Assembly (NCBI RefSeq): GCF_900088535.1
Contig: NZ_LT578417.1
Location: forward strand, 248,001-312,000
DNA length: 64,000 bases
Reading direction: 5' to 3'
Origin: Cyanobium sp. NIES-981
GTDB taxonomy: Bacteria; Cyanobacteriota; Cyanobacteriia; PCC-6307; Cyanobiaceae
Both the position numbers and the translations under genes were made by a program. Numbering within the stretch: the first letter of the stretch is position 1; each line of letters begins with the position of its first letter. Positions 1 to 8,525 of the stretch are shown piece by piece. The notes under the pieces were generated by a model. The model saw only the letters and a program-made list of their open reading frames with translations, searched no databases and was not told the origin of the DNA.

Positions 1-355
1 TTCACCCTGGACCGGTTTCCGGGGTCCACGTCAAGGTGCCGCCGTAGTCAGCTGCAAGCAGAATCGTTTCAGCCCTTGCCCGCAGCCTCGGGCACGAGGC
101 GTCCACGCAAAGCCAACGCGTCATGAATCGGAGCAGTTGCGTTATGCTGACTCAATGAATCTGCCGCGCAGCGGCTTAGTTCAACTAGTCAATGGAGGGT
201 TCCGTGAACCACGGTCCATGTCTACTTGCCTTCCGATAACCACAGAGGCATGGGCTCTTGGGACCCTTCCGAACCCTTTTGTACCAGCCTGTTTCTAAGT
301 TTGGAGCCAAAATCTAGCCGTGGTTCGCGGGTCCGCAAACCACTTGTTTGGATTG
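1..355. other. Intergenic stretch downstream of the integron integrase
   Basis: No protein-coding gene is convincing here; the open frames are shadows with no family resemblance. Composition is lower in GC than the genes that follow (roughly 52-63% in hand-counted lines). It contains an imperfect hairpin (148-191) and a separated inverted repeat, GAACCACGG at 206-214 and CCGTGGTTC at 318-326. In integrons whose integrase points the same way as the cassettes, the recombination site lies on this side, but I could not assemble a full attC or attI with paired RYYYAAC and GTTRRRY boxes at normal spacing. Confidence 0.4.
148..191. repeat. Imperfect palindrome near integron integrase
   Basis: Three stacked stems can be read: TGACT (148-152) with AGTCA (187-191), TGAA (156-159) with TTCA (180-183), and GCCGC (163-167) with GCGGC (171-175) around a 3-nt loop, separated by internal loops of 3 to 4 nt. 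A bulged single-strand hairpin is the general form of an attC site, and GTTCAAC at 179-185 matches the RYYYAAC box, but no matching GTTRRRY partner is at the expected distance. It may be a degenerate recombination site or a simple hairpin. Confidence 0.3.
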
Positions 356-1342
356 CTACAGAATGTCTGCGGGGCTGCGGACACCCAGCGGTCCACGGTT
401 GAGCACATGGGTGTAGATCATTGTGGTGCTCACGTCCTTGTGGCCGAGCAACTCCTGGATCGTGCGGATGTCCTGGCCGTGCTCCAGAAGGTGGCTGGCA
501 AACGAATGGCGGAAGGTTTGGCAGCTGGCAGCCTTGGACACGCCAGCTGCAGCGACGGCCCGCTTCACGGCTTTCTGCACGATGCTTGTATCCAGATGGT
601 GCCGCCCCTGGGTGCCTGAGGCCTGATCGTGCCAGCGATGCTCCTGGGGGAAGACCCACTGCCAGGCCCACTCCCGATCGGCATTGGGGTACTTCCTTGC
701 CAGGGCATAGGGCATCAGCACCCGGCCCCACCCAGCGGCCAGATCCGCCTGATGCAGTCCTCGCGCGCCCAGCAGATGGTGCCGCAGCTCAGCCACCAGG
801 CTCTGGGGGAGGAGGGTGAGTCGGTCTTTACCCCCTTTCCCATCCCGCACGCTCAGTTCTCGTCGCTCGAAGTCCAGATCCTTCACGCGCAGCCGCAGGG
901 CCTCCATCAGGCGTACTCCACTTCCATAGAGCAGCCCCACCACCAGCGCTGGATCGCCCTCCAGGTGATCGCGAACAGCACGCACCTCCGCCTCGCTCAG
1001 CACCACCGGCAACCGCCGTCGGTTCCTGGCGCGCACCACGCCATCCAGGTCGAGGTCACGATCCAACAGCTCCCGGTACAGAAACAGGAGCGCTGCCAGT
1101 GCCTGGTTCTGGGCGGAGGGGCTCACCTGCAGCTCCACGGCCAGGTGGGTGAGGAAGCTGTTCACCTCGGCGCTTCCCATCTCCCGGGGATGGCGCAGGT
1201 TGTGGAAACGAAGAAACCTCCTCAACCATTGCTCATAGGTCTTCACCGTCCGCCGCGCGTAGTGGCGGGTCTGCAATTCCTCCCGGTACCGCTGGATCAG
1301 ACCCGCGGGCTTGGGTTGCTCTGGCATGGGGGCCTGCGCCAT
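356..1342 (-). CDS. Integron-type tyrosine recombinase (IntI family) with altered catalytic His
   Basis: Site-specific tyrosine recombinase, 328 aa, full length for an integron integrase. The N-terminal core-binding domain spans about residues 12-95. The catalytic domain keeps Arg144 (SGVRLME), Lys172 (KGGKDR), Arg278 (TFRHSF), His301 (LGHKD) and the nucleophile Tyr310 ([12 protein letters not shown]). The insertion that separates IntI from XerC/D is present at about 218-255, with the [10 protein letters not shown] block. In the HxxR motif the His is Gln (Gln275, codon CAA at 518-520), so activity may be reduced or lost. It follows the GS-like gene by 37 bp on the same strand. I see no attI or cassettes inside the window; a cassette array could lie left of position 1. 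An alternative start is Met6. Confidence 0.85.
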   Translation of the reverse strand: MAQAPMPEQPKPAGLIQRYREELQTRHYARRTVKTYEQWLRRFLRFHNLRHPREMGSAEVNSFLTHLAVELQVSPSAQNQALAALLFLYRELLDRDLDLDGVVRARNRRRLPVVLSEAEVRAVRDHLEGDPALVVGLLYGSGVRLMEALRLRVKDLDFERRELSVRDGKGGKDRLTLLPQSLVAELRHHLLGARGLHQADLAAGWGRVLMPYALARKYPNADREWAWQWVFPQEHRWHDQASGTQGRHHLDTSIVQKAVKRAVAAAGVSKAASCQTFRHSFASHLLEHGQDIRTIQELLGHKDVSTTMIYTHVLNRGPLGVRSPADIL

Positions 1343-1379
1343 GGCGACGACTCAGAGTTGCCACGGCTGCCCAGGCATC

Positions 1380-2696
1380 TCAGCAATCCAGCGACGTGCG
1401 GCGCTCCGCATCGCTGATGTCGCCCCGTTCGCGCTGCCACTGGCGGCGGCGCAGCCTGCCGTAGGCCTGGCAGAACTCCTCTCCGAGGGCCTGGCGCAGG
1501 CGGCTGTCGACATCGAAGGCATCGAGGGCCTCGCCCAGATCGGCGGGCAGCCTGGGGCAGGTCTCCGGCGCCAGCGGGGCGGCGTAGTTGTCGTTGTCGT
1601 GGCGGGGGCCGGGTTGCAGCTGGCGCTCGATGCCATCCAGCCCCGCCGCCAGGATCGCCGCCTGCAGCAGGTAGGGATGGGTGGAGCCATCCGGCAGCCG
1701 CAGCTCCAGCCGCTGGTCGTCCGGGATGCGCAGCATGTGGGTGCGGTTGTTGCCGCTGTAGCTGATGCCCGCCGGGCTCCAGGTGGCGCCGGAGCTGGTG
1801 GGCGGCGCCGCCAGCCGCCGGTAGCTGTTCACCGTGGGATTGGTGAGGGCGCACAGGGCCGGGGCATGCTCCAGCAGCCCCGCCAGAAACTGATAGGCCA
1901 GCGCCGAGAGCCCCAGCTCACCGGCCGGATCGTGGAACAGGTTGGCGCCGGCCTGGGCCGTGCCCGGGGCTCCCCACAGCGAGAGGTGGGTGTGGCAGCC
2001 GTTGCCGGTGCGCTCGGCGAAGGGCTTGGCCATGAAGCTGGCCTTCAGTCCCTGCTGCTCCGCCAGCGTTTTCACCATCACCTTGAAGAAGGCATGGCGG
2101 TCGGCAGTGGTGAGCGCCTCGGCGAAGGTCCAGTTCACCTCGAACTGGCCGTTGGCGTCCTCATGGTCGGCCTGGTAGGGCCCCCAGCCCAGGCCCTCCA
2201 TCGCCTCCAGCAGCGGCCCGATCAGCCCGTAGCGGCGCATCAGGGCCAGCTGGTCGTAGCAGGGTTTCTCCTGGTGGTCGGCCGGATCGGCGATGCCGGC
2301 GCCATCGGCCCCCAGCAAAAAGAACTCGGCCTCCACGCCGCTGTGGAACGACCATCCCATGGCCTCGGCCCGCTCCAGCTGCCTTCGCAGCAGGCGGCGG
2401 GGGCACTGGGCCATCGGGCTGCCGTTCAGCCACAGCTCCGCCGCCACCCAGCCCACCTCCGGCTGCCAGGGCAACGGCGTGAGGCTGGCGGCATCGGGAA
2501 TCGCCATCACATCGCCATCGGCCGGCGAGAGATCCAGCCAGGCGGCGAAGCCCGCGAAGCCTGCCCCATCCCGTGCCATCGCCGCGATGGCGGCGGCGGG
2601 CACGAGCTTGGCCCGCTGGATGCCGAACAGGTCGGTGAAGGAGATCAGCAGGAACTTGAGCTGCAGCTCGCGGGCCTGGCTGGCGAGGTCGGACAT
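1380..2696 (-). CDS. Glutamine synthetase-like amine/ammonia ligase (GlnT/PuuA-like), second copy
   Basis: ATP-dependent ligase of the glutamine synthetase superfamily, 438 aa, similar in size to GlnT and gamma-glutamylpolyamine synthetases. Visible motifs include the metal-binding GVEAEFFLL block, DHEDANGQFE, KPFAERTGNGCH, the Arg-containing NNRTHMLRIP stretch and LELRLPDGS. It ends an operon with the MetX-like hydrolase and the membrane oxygenase or desaturase upstream, 49 bp after the hydrolase. A paralogue lies in the guanidine operon at 9665-11068. Members of this branch often join glutamate to amines instead of ammonia; which substrate is used here cannot be told from sequence. Confidence 0.8.
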   Translation of the reverse strand: MSDLASQARELQLKFLLISFTDLFGIQRAKLVPAAAIAAMARDGAGFAGFAAWLDLSPADGDVMAIPDAASLTPLPWQPEVGWVAAELWLNGSPMAQCPRRLLRRQLERAEAMGWSFHSGVEAEFFLLGADGAGIADPADHQEKPCYDQLALMRRYGLIGPLLEAMEGLGWGPYQADHEDANGQFEVNWTFAEALTTADRHAFFKVMVKTLAEQQGLKASFMAKPFAERTGNGCHTHLSLWGAPGTAQAGANLFHDPAGELGLSALAYQFLAGLLEHAPALCALTNPTVNSYRRLAAPPTSSGATWSPAGISYSGNNRTHMLRIPDDQRLELRLPDGSTHPYLLQAAILAAGLDGIERQLQPGPRHDNDNYAAPLAPETCPRLPADLGEALDAFDVDSRLRQALGEEFCQAYGRLRRRQWQRERGDISDAERRTSLDC

Positions 2697-2745
2697 GGAG
2701 TTGAGGGTTGGGGGTGAGGCCCGGGGTGGGGATCGAAGAAGTGGA

Positions 2746-3747
2746 TCAGGCGGCCAGCAGGCCGTCCACGATGCGGCGCAGCTCCCGCTGCTCCGGCGCG
2801 CTGCTGTGGGGGTTGCCCGCCCGGTGGCCGAGCCGCGAGCGGAGCACGTGCAGTTCGGCGCCGGGGATCCGCGCCGCGTCCGCGGCCATGTCCTCCACCG
2901 TGAAGTAGAGGTCGTGGTCGGCGGCCACCACGGCCGTGCGGGCCTGGATGCCCGCCAGGGCAGCGTCCAGATCGCCCCCCGCGGCCACGTCGTGGGCCAG
3001 CCAGGTGTCGAGCATGGCGATCAGGTCGCGGGGGTCGTGGCGGCGGTAGTGGGGCAGCCACTGCTCCTCCACGTGCTGCTCCACCGGCTGCCCGATCGTG
3101 CGGAAGAAGGGCTGGCTGGCGGCCCAGCTCGCATAGATCAGGCCATAGGTGCGCAGCCCCTGCTCGGGGGGGGCGTCGAAGCCGCTGCCATTCCAGTGGC
3201 GGTCGGCCGTGAGGGCCTGGCGCAGGCTGAGCAGGAACAGGCGGTTGTGGGGCGAAGTGCGGGCCGTGCCGCACACGCAGCAGATCCGCTCCACCATCTC
3301 CGGCGCCTGCACCGCCCACTGGTAGGCCTGCTGGGCCCCCATCGACCAGCCGTAGATCAGGGCCGGCCGCTCCACGCCGAACACCTGAGCCAGCAGCCGC
3401 TGCTGGGCGAGCACGTTGTCGCGGTGGTGCACCACCCAGCCCTGCTCGGCCAGGCCCATGGCGCCATGGCTGGGGCTGGAGGAGGCGCCGTTGCCGAACA
3501 TGCCGGCGATCACCACCAGCCAGCGCTCCGGATCGAAGATCGGCCCCAACATCCAGGCCAGATCGGCGGGCCGGGCGCCGTAGGAGGTGGGCACCAGGAT
3601 CAGGTTGGAGCGCTCCGGGTTGGCGCGGCCCAGGGCCACGTAGCTCAGCTGCGCCTCCGGGATCACCTGGCCGCAGGAGAGGGGGACATCGCCCAGGCGA
3701 AAGCTCTGGGCGACCGGGGCCTCCGCCGCTGCGCTGGCGCTGCTCAT
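2746..3747 (-). CDS. Alpha/beta hydrolase of the homoserine O-acetyltransferase (MetX) fold
   Basis: 333-aa alpha/beta-hydrolase with the MetX-type layout: nucleophile elbow GWSMGAQQAYQWA, an acidic residue in ADHDLYFTVED, and a C-terminal catalytic His in RLGHRAGNP. The start chosen (ATG at 3747) overlaps the stop of the upstream desaturase gene in an ATGA arrangement, so the two are translationally coupled. A role in methionine synthesis is not implied: the context is an accessory operon with a GS-like ligase, and many MetX-fold proteins are hydrolases or acyltransferases of unknown substrate. Confidence 0.75.
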   Translation of the reverse strand: MSSASAAAEAPVAQSFRLGDVPLSCGQVIPEAQLSYVALGRANPERSNLILVPTSYGARPADLAWMLGPIFDPERWLVVIAGMFGNGASSSPSHGAMGLAEQGWVVHHRDNVLAQQRLLAQVFGVERPALIYGWSMGAQQAYQWAVQAPEMVERICCVCGTARTSPHNRLFLLSLRQALTADRHWNGSGFDAPPEQGLRTYGLIYASWAASQPFFRTIGQPVEQHVEEQWLPHYRRHDPRDLIAMLDTWLAHDVAAGGDLDAALAGIQARTAVVAADHDLYFTVEDMAADAARIPGAELHVLRSRLGHRAGNPHSSAPEQRELRRIVDGLLAA

Positions 3748-4661
3748 GCCGGCAGGGCCAGGGCCCTGAGGTTGCGCAGGAGAGTGCGGTGCACGGCCAG
3801 GTAGCCCGGATCCAGGTGCTCCAGCCGCGGCCCGATCCAGCCATGGGCCCGGGGCAGGGCGTGGAACGGCAGCGAGGGATAGAGGTGGTGTTCGGCGTGG
3901 AAGGGCATGTTCCACATCAGCCAGCGCACCGGGGCAATGGTGAGGGTCGTGCGGGTGTTGGCCGTGCCGTCTTGGCTGAAGCTGCAGCCGCTGTGCTCCG
4001 CCAGCAGCACGAAGCGCAGGAAGGGCTGGCCCACCGCCAGGGGCAGCAGCCAGCTCCAGAACAGGAAGCCGTTGGCCTGGATGAAGGAGAGCGCCAGCAC
4101 CACCCCGTAGACCAGGAACTGCAGCCGCACCGAGCGGCGCACCTGGGGGATCACCTCGGGGCTCAGGTAGGGCAGCTCGTCCAGGTTTCCCCAAAGCAGG
4201 CGGGCGTAGCCCTGGAGCTTGCCAATCCACCAGTTCCAGCCGCTGAGCTCGAGCAGGTAGCCCCCGAGGCTGGTGGGCACCGGATCCTCCAGCTCCGGAT
4301 CCAGGCCGGGCTGGTGGGTGAAGCGGTGGTGCCACTGGTGGTAGCGGCGGTAGAAGGTGGCGTTGTAGAAGCTCAGCACGCCGGCCCACCAGGCCACCGC
4401 GTCGTTGGCCTCGCGGCTGCGGAAGGCGGTGCGGTGGCAGCACTCATGCAGCGGCGCGAAGCAGGTGGCCAGGGCGATGCCGCTGACCACCAGGCCCGCC
4501 AGGCGCAGGGCCAGCGGCAGGCCGGGACTGCGCCAGATCAGCCCCGCCAGTCCGATCGTGAGCAGATGGCTCACGAGCCGCACCACGGCGGGGGCGCTGC
4601 GGAGGGTGTTGAGTTCGGCGAGGGCGGGGCGGTCGATCAGCCCGGTGCTGGTGGTGGCCAT
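3744..4661 (-). CDS. Membrane di-iron fatty acid desaturase/hydroxylase family protein (MocD/RtxC-like)
   Basis: Integral-membrane di-iron oxygenase, about 305 aa from the ATG at 4661 (a GTG at 4712 would add 17 residues). The three histidine boxes are HECCH, HQWHH and HAEHHLYPSLPFHALP, with hydrophobic segments between them. The last box resembles the MocD (rhizopine catabolism) and RtxC (dihydrorhizobitoxine desaturase) group of small-molecule oxygenases more than lipid desaturases; this assignment is from memory of the motifs. It is first in a three-gene operon with the MetX-like hydrolase and GS-like ligase, and is divergent from the small gene at 4769. The substrate is unknown. Confidence 0.75.
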   Translation of the reverse strand: MATTSTGLIDRPALAELNTLRSAPAVVRLVSHLLTIGLAGLIWRSPGLPLALRLAGLVVSGIALATCFAPLHECCHRTAFRSREANDAVAWWAGVLSFYNATFYRRYHQWHHRFTHQPGLDPELEDPVPTSLGGYLLELSGWNWWIGKLQGYARLLWGNLDELPYLSPEVIPQVRRSVRLQFLVYGVVLALSFIQANGFLFWSWLLPLAVGQPFLRFVLLAEHSGCSFSQDGTANTRTTLTIAPVRWLMWNMPFHAEHHLYPSLPFHALPRAHGWIGPRLEHLDPGYLAVHRTLLRNLRALALPA

Positions 4662-4768
4662 GGCACGAGTCCAGCAGTTCGGGGGCCCCCCTGCGGTAGG
4701 GGTTGAAACCACCCCATGGCGGGGGGCTGTGTCCAGGCCTTGCCCTCCCTACAATCGGAATGTCCACA

Positions 4769-4984
4769 ATGAACACAATCCCCATGGTCTGCGCCGAACA
4801 GGTTGCGCTCGACTCCCGGGCCGCCAAGGGCGGTGCCGATCTGCGCCGTCAGGCGCTGGTGGAGTCGCTGCGCCGCCGCTACGCCGATGCCGTGAGCCGC
4901 GGCGATGCCGCCGCCAAGCAGGCCCTCTTCCAGGAAGGCGTGTACCTCAACATTCCCCCCGAGCAGTTCGTGGGCGCCAACTGA
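4769..4984 (+). CDS. Small unknown protein upstream of the TIM-barrel gene
   Basis: About 71 aa, rich in Ala/Arg/Gln, with no signal peptide or membrane segment; it looks helical, with the block RRRYADAVSRGDAAAKQALF in the middle. Two in-frame ATGs (4760 and 4769) are possible starts. A TACAAT hexamer at 4750-4755 could be a -10 element very close to the start. The stop at 4982-4984 lies 35 bp before the likely start of the isomerase-like gene, so the two may form an operon. I do not recognise the family. Confidence 0.5.
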   Translation: MNTIPMVCAEQVALDSRAAKGGADLRRQALVESLRRRYADAVSRGDAAAKQALFQEGVYLNIPPEQFVGAN

Positions 4985-5019
4985 GCAGGCTTCACCCCCG
5001 CTTCCAGCCTTCCGCTCCC

Positions 5020-5868
5020 GTGCTGCTCCACAGCCTCTGGGGCTTTGCCGGCGACCTGCCGCAGGCCATGCGGCAGGCCTGCGGCGGCGGCTTCCACGGG
5101 CTGGAGGCCAACCTCCGCCATCCCGCCTTGGCGGGCCTGGAGCCCCCGGCCGTGGTTGGGGCCCTCGCCGCTGCGGCCATGCCCCTGGTGCTGGAGCTGG
5201 TCACCGGGGGCGACTACGTGCCCCGGCTGGAGCTGGGCCCGGAGCACCACCTGCGGGAGCTGGAGCGCCTGCTGGCGTCGTGCCCGGCCTACGCCCCGCT
5301 CAGGGTGACGGTGATCACGGGCTCCGATGCCTGGAACTGGATGCAGCAGGAGTGGTTCTGGAGCCGGGCCATCCCCCTGGCCGAGGCCTCCGGGCTGGCG
5401 GTGAGTTTCGAGACCCACCGCTCCCGCAGCCTCCACAGCCCCTGGACGATTCAGACCTTTCTCGAGGCCTTCCCCGGCCTGCGGCTCACGGCCGACCTGA
5501 GCCACTGGTGCGTGCTGGCCGAGCGCCTCATGACCCCTGAGCTGGCCCCTGTGGCGGCGATGGCGTGCCGGGTGGACCACATCCATGCCCGGGTGGGCCA
5601 TCCCCAGGGCCCCTCGGTGGGTCATCCCTTCGCGCCGGAGTGGGCCGGGGCCCTGGAGGCCCACCGCCGCTGCTGGCGGCTGTTCCGCCTCAGCCGCACA
5701 GGTACCGCTCTGCCGTTCACGGTCACGCCCGAATTCGGGCCCGATGGCTACCTGCCCGAGAGGCCCTTCAGCCGTGAGCCGGTGGCCGATCTGCTGGAGA
5801 TCAACACGGCCATGGCCCGCTGGATCCGCTCCGGCGCTCTCGATGCCGACGTCATGGCTCCGGCGTGA
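5020..5868 (+). CDS. TIM-barrel sugar-phosphate isomerase/epimerase-like protein
   Basis: About 282 aa, resembling the xylose-isomerase-like TIM-barrel superfamily (AP endonuclease 2 fold). Possible metal or substrate residues occur in GLEANLRHP, LELVTGGDY, VSFETHRSR, LTADLSHWC, HIHARVGHP and TVTPEFGPDG, which follow the usual E-D-H-E pattern at strand ends. The start is uncertain; a GTG at 5020 is taken because it begins the first strand (LLHSLWGF) and no ATG is available. Its 3' end overlaps the convergent Rieske gene by 17 bp. Its place between two operons of the nitrogen island suggests a catabolic role. Confidence 0.7.
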   Translation: MLLHSLWGFAGDLPQAMRQACGGGFHGLEANLRHPALAGLEPPAVVGALAAAAMPLVLELVTGGDYVPRLELGPEHHLRELERLLASCPAYAPLRVTVITGSDAWNWMQQEWFWSRAIPLAEASGLAVSFETHRSRSLHSPWTIQTFLEAFPGLRLTADLSHWCVLAERLMTPELAPVAAMACRVDHIHARVGHPQGPSVGHPFAPEWAGALEAHRRCWRLFRLSRTGTALPFTVTPEFGPDGYLPERPFSREPVADLLEINTAMARWIRSGALDADVMAPA

Positions 5869-6898
5869 GGCCCATCACTTGCAGGCCCATCACCGCGGCG
5901 TAGAGGCGCTGGTGCTGCAGCAGGCGCTGCTCCAGCCGGTGCGGCGGCCCCGGCGCCAGGCCGCTGCGGTAGCCCCGCTGGGCTGACTCCACCAGCCGCC
6001 GATCCTCCTCCAGGAACAGCAGCAGGCTCGCCAGCCAGTCGGCGGCCAGCGGGCCGTGTTCGGCCGTGCCCAGCAGCCAGAGCTGCATGGCGCAGCGCTC
6101 GAGCGTGAGGGGGGGGAAGCTGATCACCGCCAGCCGGCCATCGGGCCACACCAGCAGATGGGTCCAGGGGGCGAGGCCGAAGGTGAGGAACTCGCCTCCC
6201 TCCATCGGGGTGGCCAGCAGCGAACCGTGGCGGCTGAGGCCATGGCGGTAGTGCCGCACCGGCCCCTGCTCCCGGTGCAGCGTGCGCGGGTGGGCGATGG
6301 CCACGTGGTAGTCGTCGAGGGTGTTGTCGTGGGCGATCTTCCAGTTGCAGGCCAGCTCGCGGCTGCTCTGGCCCAGCAGCTGCAGGGGCCGGGCCCAGGC
6401 CTCCCCTGCCTCCTCCAGCACCAGATCCAGCTGCTGCTCCAGGGGCAGGGGATCGGCGCCGATCGCCACCCAGATCAGCGGCCCGCTCATCCGGCAGGCC
6501 AGGGGTTGGAGGGGCCAGTCGGCGCGGCAGAAGGGCTCGAGGAACTCCCCCTCCCGGGCCGCCGCCCGCAGCTCGCCGTCGAGGCCGTAGGTCCAGCCGT
6601 GGTACGGGCACACCAGGCGCCGCGTGGGCTGGGCCGCTCCGCCCGGCTCCTGCAGGGCCACACCCCGGTGGGGGCAGCGGTTGAGGAAGGCCCTCACCCC
6701 CTCACCGGGGGCATGGGTGAGCAGCAGCGGCAGCTCCAGCAGCTCCAGCGCCAGGCTGTGGCCCTCGGGCAGGGCCGCCAGCGGTGCCACCGCATGCCAG
6801 AAGCGGGGGGCGTAGCGCTCCCGTTCCCGCCGGGCGGTGGCGGCGCAGGCGTAGGCCTCGGAGGGCAGGAAGTGGGCCGCGGCCGGGCCGGGGTTCAT
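5852..6898 (-). CDS. Rieske non-heme iron oxygenase, alpha subunit type
   Basis: 348-aa Rieske oxygenase. The N-terminal [2Fe-2S] domain has CPHRGVAL and CPYHGWTYG (CxH...CxxH). The catalytic domain has NWKIAHDNTLDDYHVAIAHP, giving the two His ligands of the mononuclear iron. The ATG at 6898 overlaps the stop of the ABC ATPase gene (ATGA), which places it in the guanidine operon. No ferredoxin or reductase partner is nearby, so it probably uses general cell reductants. Known relatives hydroxylate rings or remove N-methyl groups. Next to a transporter and a guanidine hydrolase, N-dealkylation of a substituted guanidine or amine is a reasonable but untested idea. Confidence 0.85.
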   Translation of the reverse strand: MNPGPAAAHFLPSEAYACAATARRERERYAPRFWHAVAPLAALPEGHSLALELLELPLLLTHAPGEGVRAFLNRCPHRGVALQEPGGAAQPTRRLVCPYHGWTYGLDGELRAAAREGEFLEPFCRADWPLQPLACRMSGPLIWVAIGADPLPLEQQLDLVLEEAGEAWARPLQLLGQSSRELACNWKIAHDNTLDDYHVAIAHPRTLHREQGPVRHYRHGLSRHGSLLATPMEGGEFLTFGLAPWTHLLVWPDGRLAVISFPPLTLERCAMQLWLLGTAEHGPLAADWLASLLLFLEEDRRLVESAQRGYRSGLAPGPPHRLEQRLLQHQRLYAAVMGLQVMGLTPEP

Positions 6899-7665
6899 GC
6901 CGCCAGGGCCGGTTCGAGGCTGCGCAGGCACTGGGCCAGCTCCTCCCGCAGGGTGAGGAATTCGGGCGACACCCGCAGATGCCCCATGTTGGTGTGGTCC
7001 AGATCCACCTGGACGCTGCGCACGATCCGCCCCGGCCGCGGCGCCATGATGTGCACCCGTTGGGCCAGCAGCAGCGCCTCCTCCAGGTCGTGGGTGATCA
7101 GCAGGGCAGAGAGGCCGGTGCGCTGCCACAGCTGGTGCAGGAACTCCTGCATCGATTCGCGGATCTGGAGATCGAGGGCCCCGAAGGGCTCATCCAGCAG
7201 CAGCACCTTGGGCTGGGCCGCCAGGGCCCGGGCGATCGCCACCCGCTGCTGCATGCCGCCGGAGAGCTCCCGCGGCAGGCGCCGGGCGGCGTCGCCCAGG
7301 CCCACCACATCGAGGAAGTAGCTGGTGCGCTCGCGGATCTCCCGCCTGGCCAGCCCCTGCAGCTCCATGCCGAAGGCCACGTTCTGGGCGGCCGTGAGCC
7401 AGGGGTAGAGGCTGTACTTCTGGAACACCATGCCCCGGTCGGAGCCGGGGCCCTTCACGCTCTGCCCGTCCACCGTGATCGAGCCGGTGGTGGGCCGCTC
7501 CAGGCCGGCCACCAGCCGCATCACCGTGGATTTGCCCGAGCCGGAGCTGCCCACCAGGGCCACGAAGTCGCCGGTGTTCACCTCGAAGCTGATGCCGTCG
7601 AGCACGCACTTGGCGGCGCGGCCCACGCCGAACACCTTGGACACATTGTCGACGCTGAGATGCAT
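6895..7665 (-). CDS. ABC transporter ATP-binding protein (SsuB/NrtD/TauB-like)
   Basis: 256-aa ATPase with Walker A GSSGSGKST, Q-loop region GMVFQKYSLYPW, signature LSGGMQQR and Walker B VLLLDEPFGALD, followed by the H-loop ITHDLEEA. It is the energy subunit for the permease and binding protein encoded just upstream, with 12 bp between this gene and the permease. The family imports nitrate, taurine, sulfonates and similar small nitrogen or sulfur compounds. In Synechocystis a transporter of this type sits in the same cluster as the guanidine hydrolase (sll1077-sll1082), so guanidine or a guanidine compound is the likely ligand. Confidence 0.9.
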   Translation of the reverse strand: MHLSVDNVSKVFGVGRAAKCVLDGISFEVNTGDFVALVGSSGSGKSTVMRLVAGLERPTTGSITVDGQSVKGPGSDRGMVFQKYSLYPWLTAAQNVAFGMELQGLARREIRERTSYFLDVVGLGDAARRLPRELSGGMQQRVAIARALAAQPKVLLLDEPFGALDLQIRESMQEFLHQLWQRTGLSALLITHDLEEALLLAQRVHIMAPRPGRIVRSVQVDLDHTNMGHLRVSPEFLTLREELAQCLRSLEPALAA

Positions 7666-7677
7666 GGCGGTGAGGAG

Positions 7678-8505
7678 TCAGTTGGCCCAGCGGCAGGTGC
7701 GCCGCATCAGCAGACGGAAGCCCAGATCGATCAAGAGGCCGATCAGGCCGATCACGATGAGGCCGAGGAAGATCTCATCGGTGCGCAGGAAGCGCTGGGC
7801 CAGGCTGATGCGCTTGCCCAGGCCCTCATTGGCCGCCACCAGTTCGGCCACGATCACCAGGTTCCAGGCGGAGGCCATGTTGATGCGGTAGGCATCGATC
7901 ACCTGTGGGGCGATGCAGGGGGTGATCACCCGCAGCAGCACCTGGGAGGTGCGGCCCCCCAGGGTGAGGGCCGTTTCCACCAGTTCGTTCGGCACGAACT
8001 TCACCGCATCCATGATCATCAGCGTGTTGAAGAACAACGTGCCGATGAAGATCAGCAGGATCTTCGGCAGTTCGCCCAGCCCGAAGTAGATGATCAGCAG
8101 CGGGATGAAGGCCGGTGCCGGCATGTAGCGGATCAGGGCCATCAAGGGCTCCAGCAGCCGGCAGATCACCGTGCTGGTGCCCATGGCGATCCCCAGGGGG
8201 AGCGCCACGGCGGCGGAGAGGGCAAAGCCGGCGAACACCCGGCCCACGCTGGCCACCAGGTCGGCCCAGAGAATCCCCTGGGCCGCCTGGCTTTGGCCGG
8301 CGGCGATCACCCCGGCCGGGCTGGGCAGGAACAGCGGGTCCACCACCCCGGCGCTGGTGACCGCTGTCCACACCACCACCACGGCGAGGACGCCCGCCAG
8401 GCCCAGCACCCAGGGGTGCTGGGCCAGACGCTTCAGCCTCTCCAGCGCCGGTGGGGCGAGGGGATCGGCCGGGATCGATGCAGCCTTGCTGGCGGGAGAG
8501 GTCAT
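7678..8505 (-). CDS. ABC transporter permease (SsuC/TauC-like)
   Basis: 275-aa inner-membrane permease of the BPD_transp_1 type with about six hydrophobic segments. The EAA-like loop is near ALTLGGRTSQVLLRVITP. It begins with a short soluble N-terminus (MTSPASKAAS). Spacing to the binding-protein gene is 20 bp and to the ATPase gene 12 bp, so the three are one import system in the guanidine operon. Confidence 0.9.
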   Translation of the reverse strand: MTSPASKAASIPADPLAPPALERLKRLAQHPWVLGLAGVLAVVVVWTAVTSAGVVDPLFLPSPAGVIAAGQSQAAQGILWADLVASVGRVFAGFALSAAVALPLGIAMGTSTVICRLLEPLMALIRYMPAPAFIPLLIIYFGLGELPKILLIFIGTLFFNTLMIMDAVKFVPNELVETALTLGGRTSQVLLRVITPCIAPQVIDAYRINMASAWNLVIVAELVAANEGLGKRISLAQRFLRTDEIFLGLIVIGLIGLLIDLGFRLLMRRTCRWAN

Positions 8506-8525
8506 GGTGGTAGGTGTCCCTCAGC

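Noticed and set aside
2746-3747. Methionine-pathway homoserine acetyltransferase
   Set aside because: The fold matches, but the operon is accessory and no methionine genes are near, so only the fold was called.
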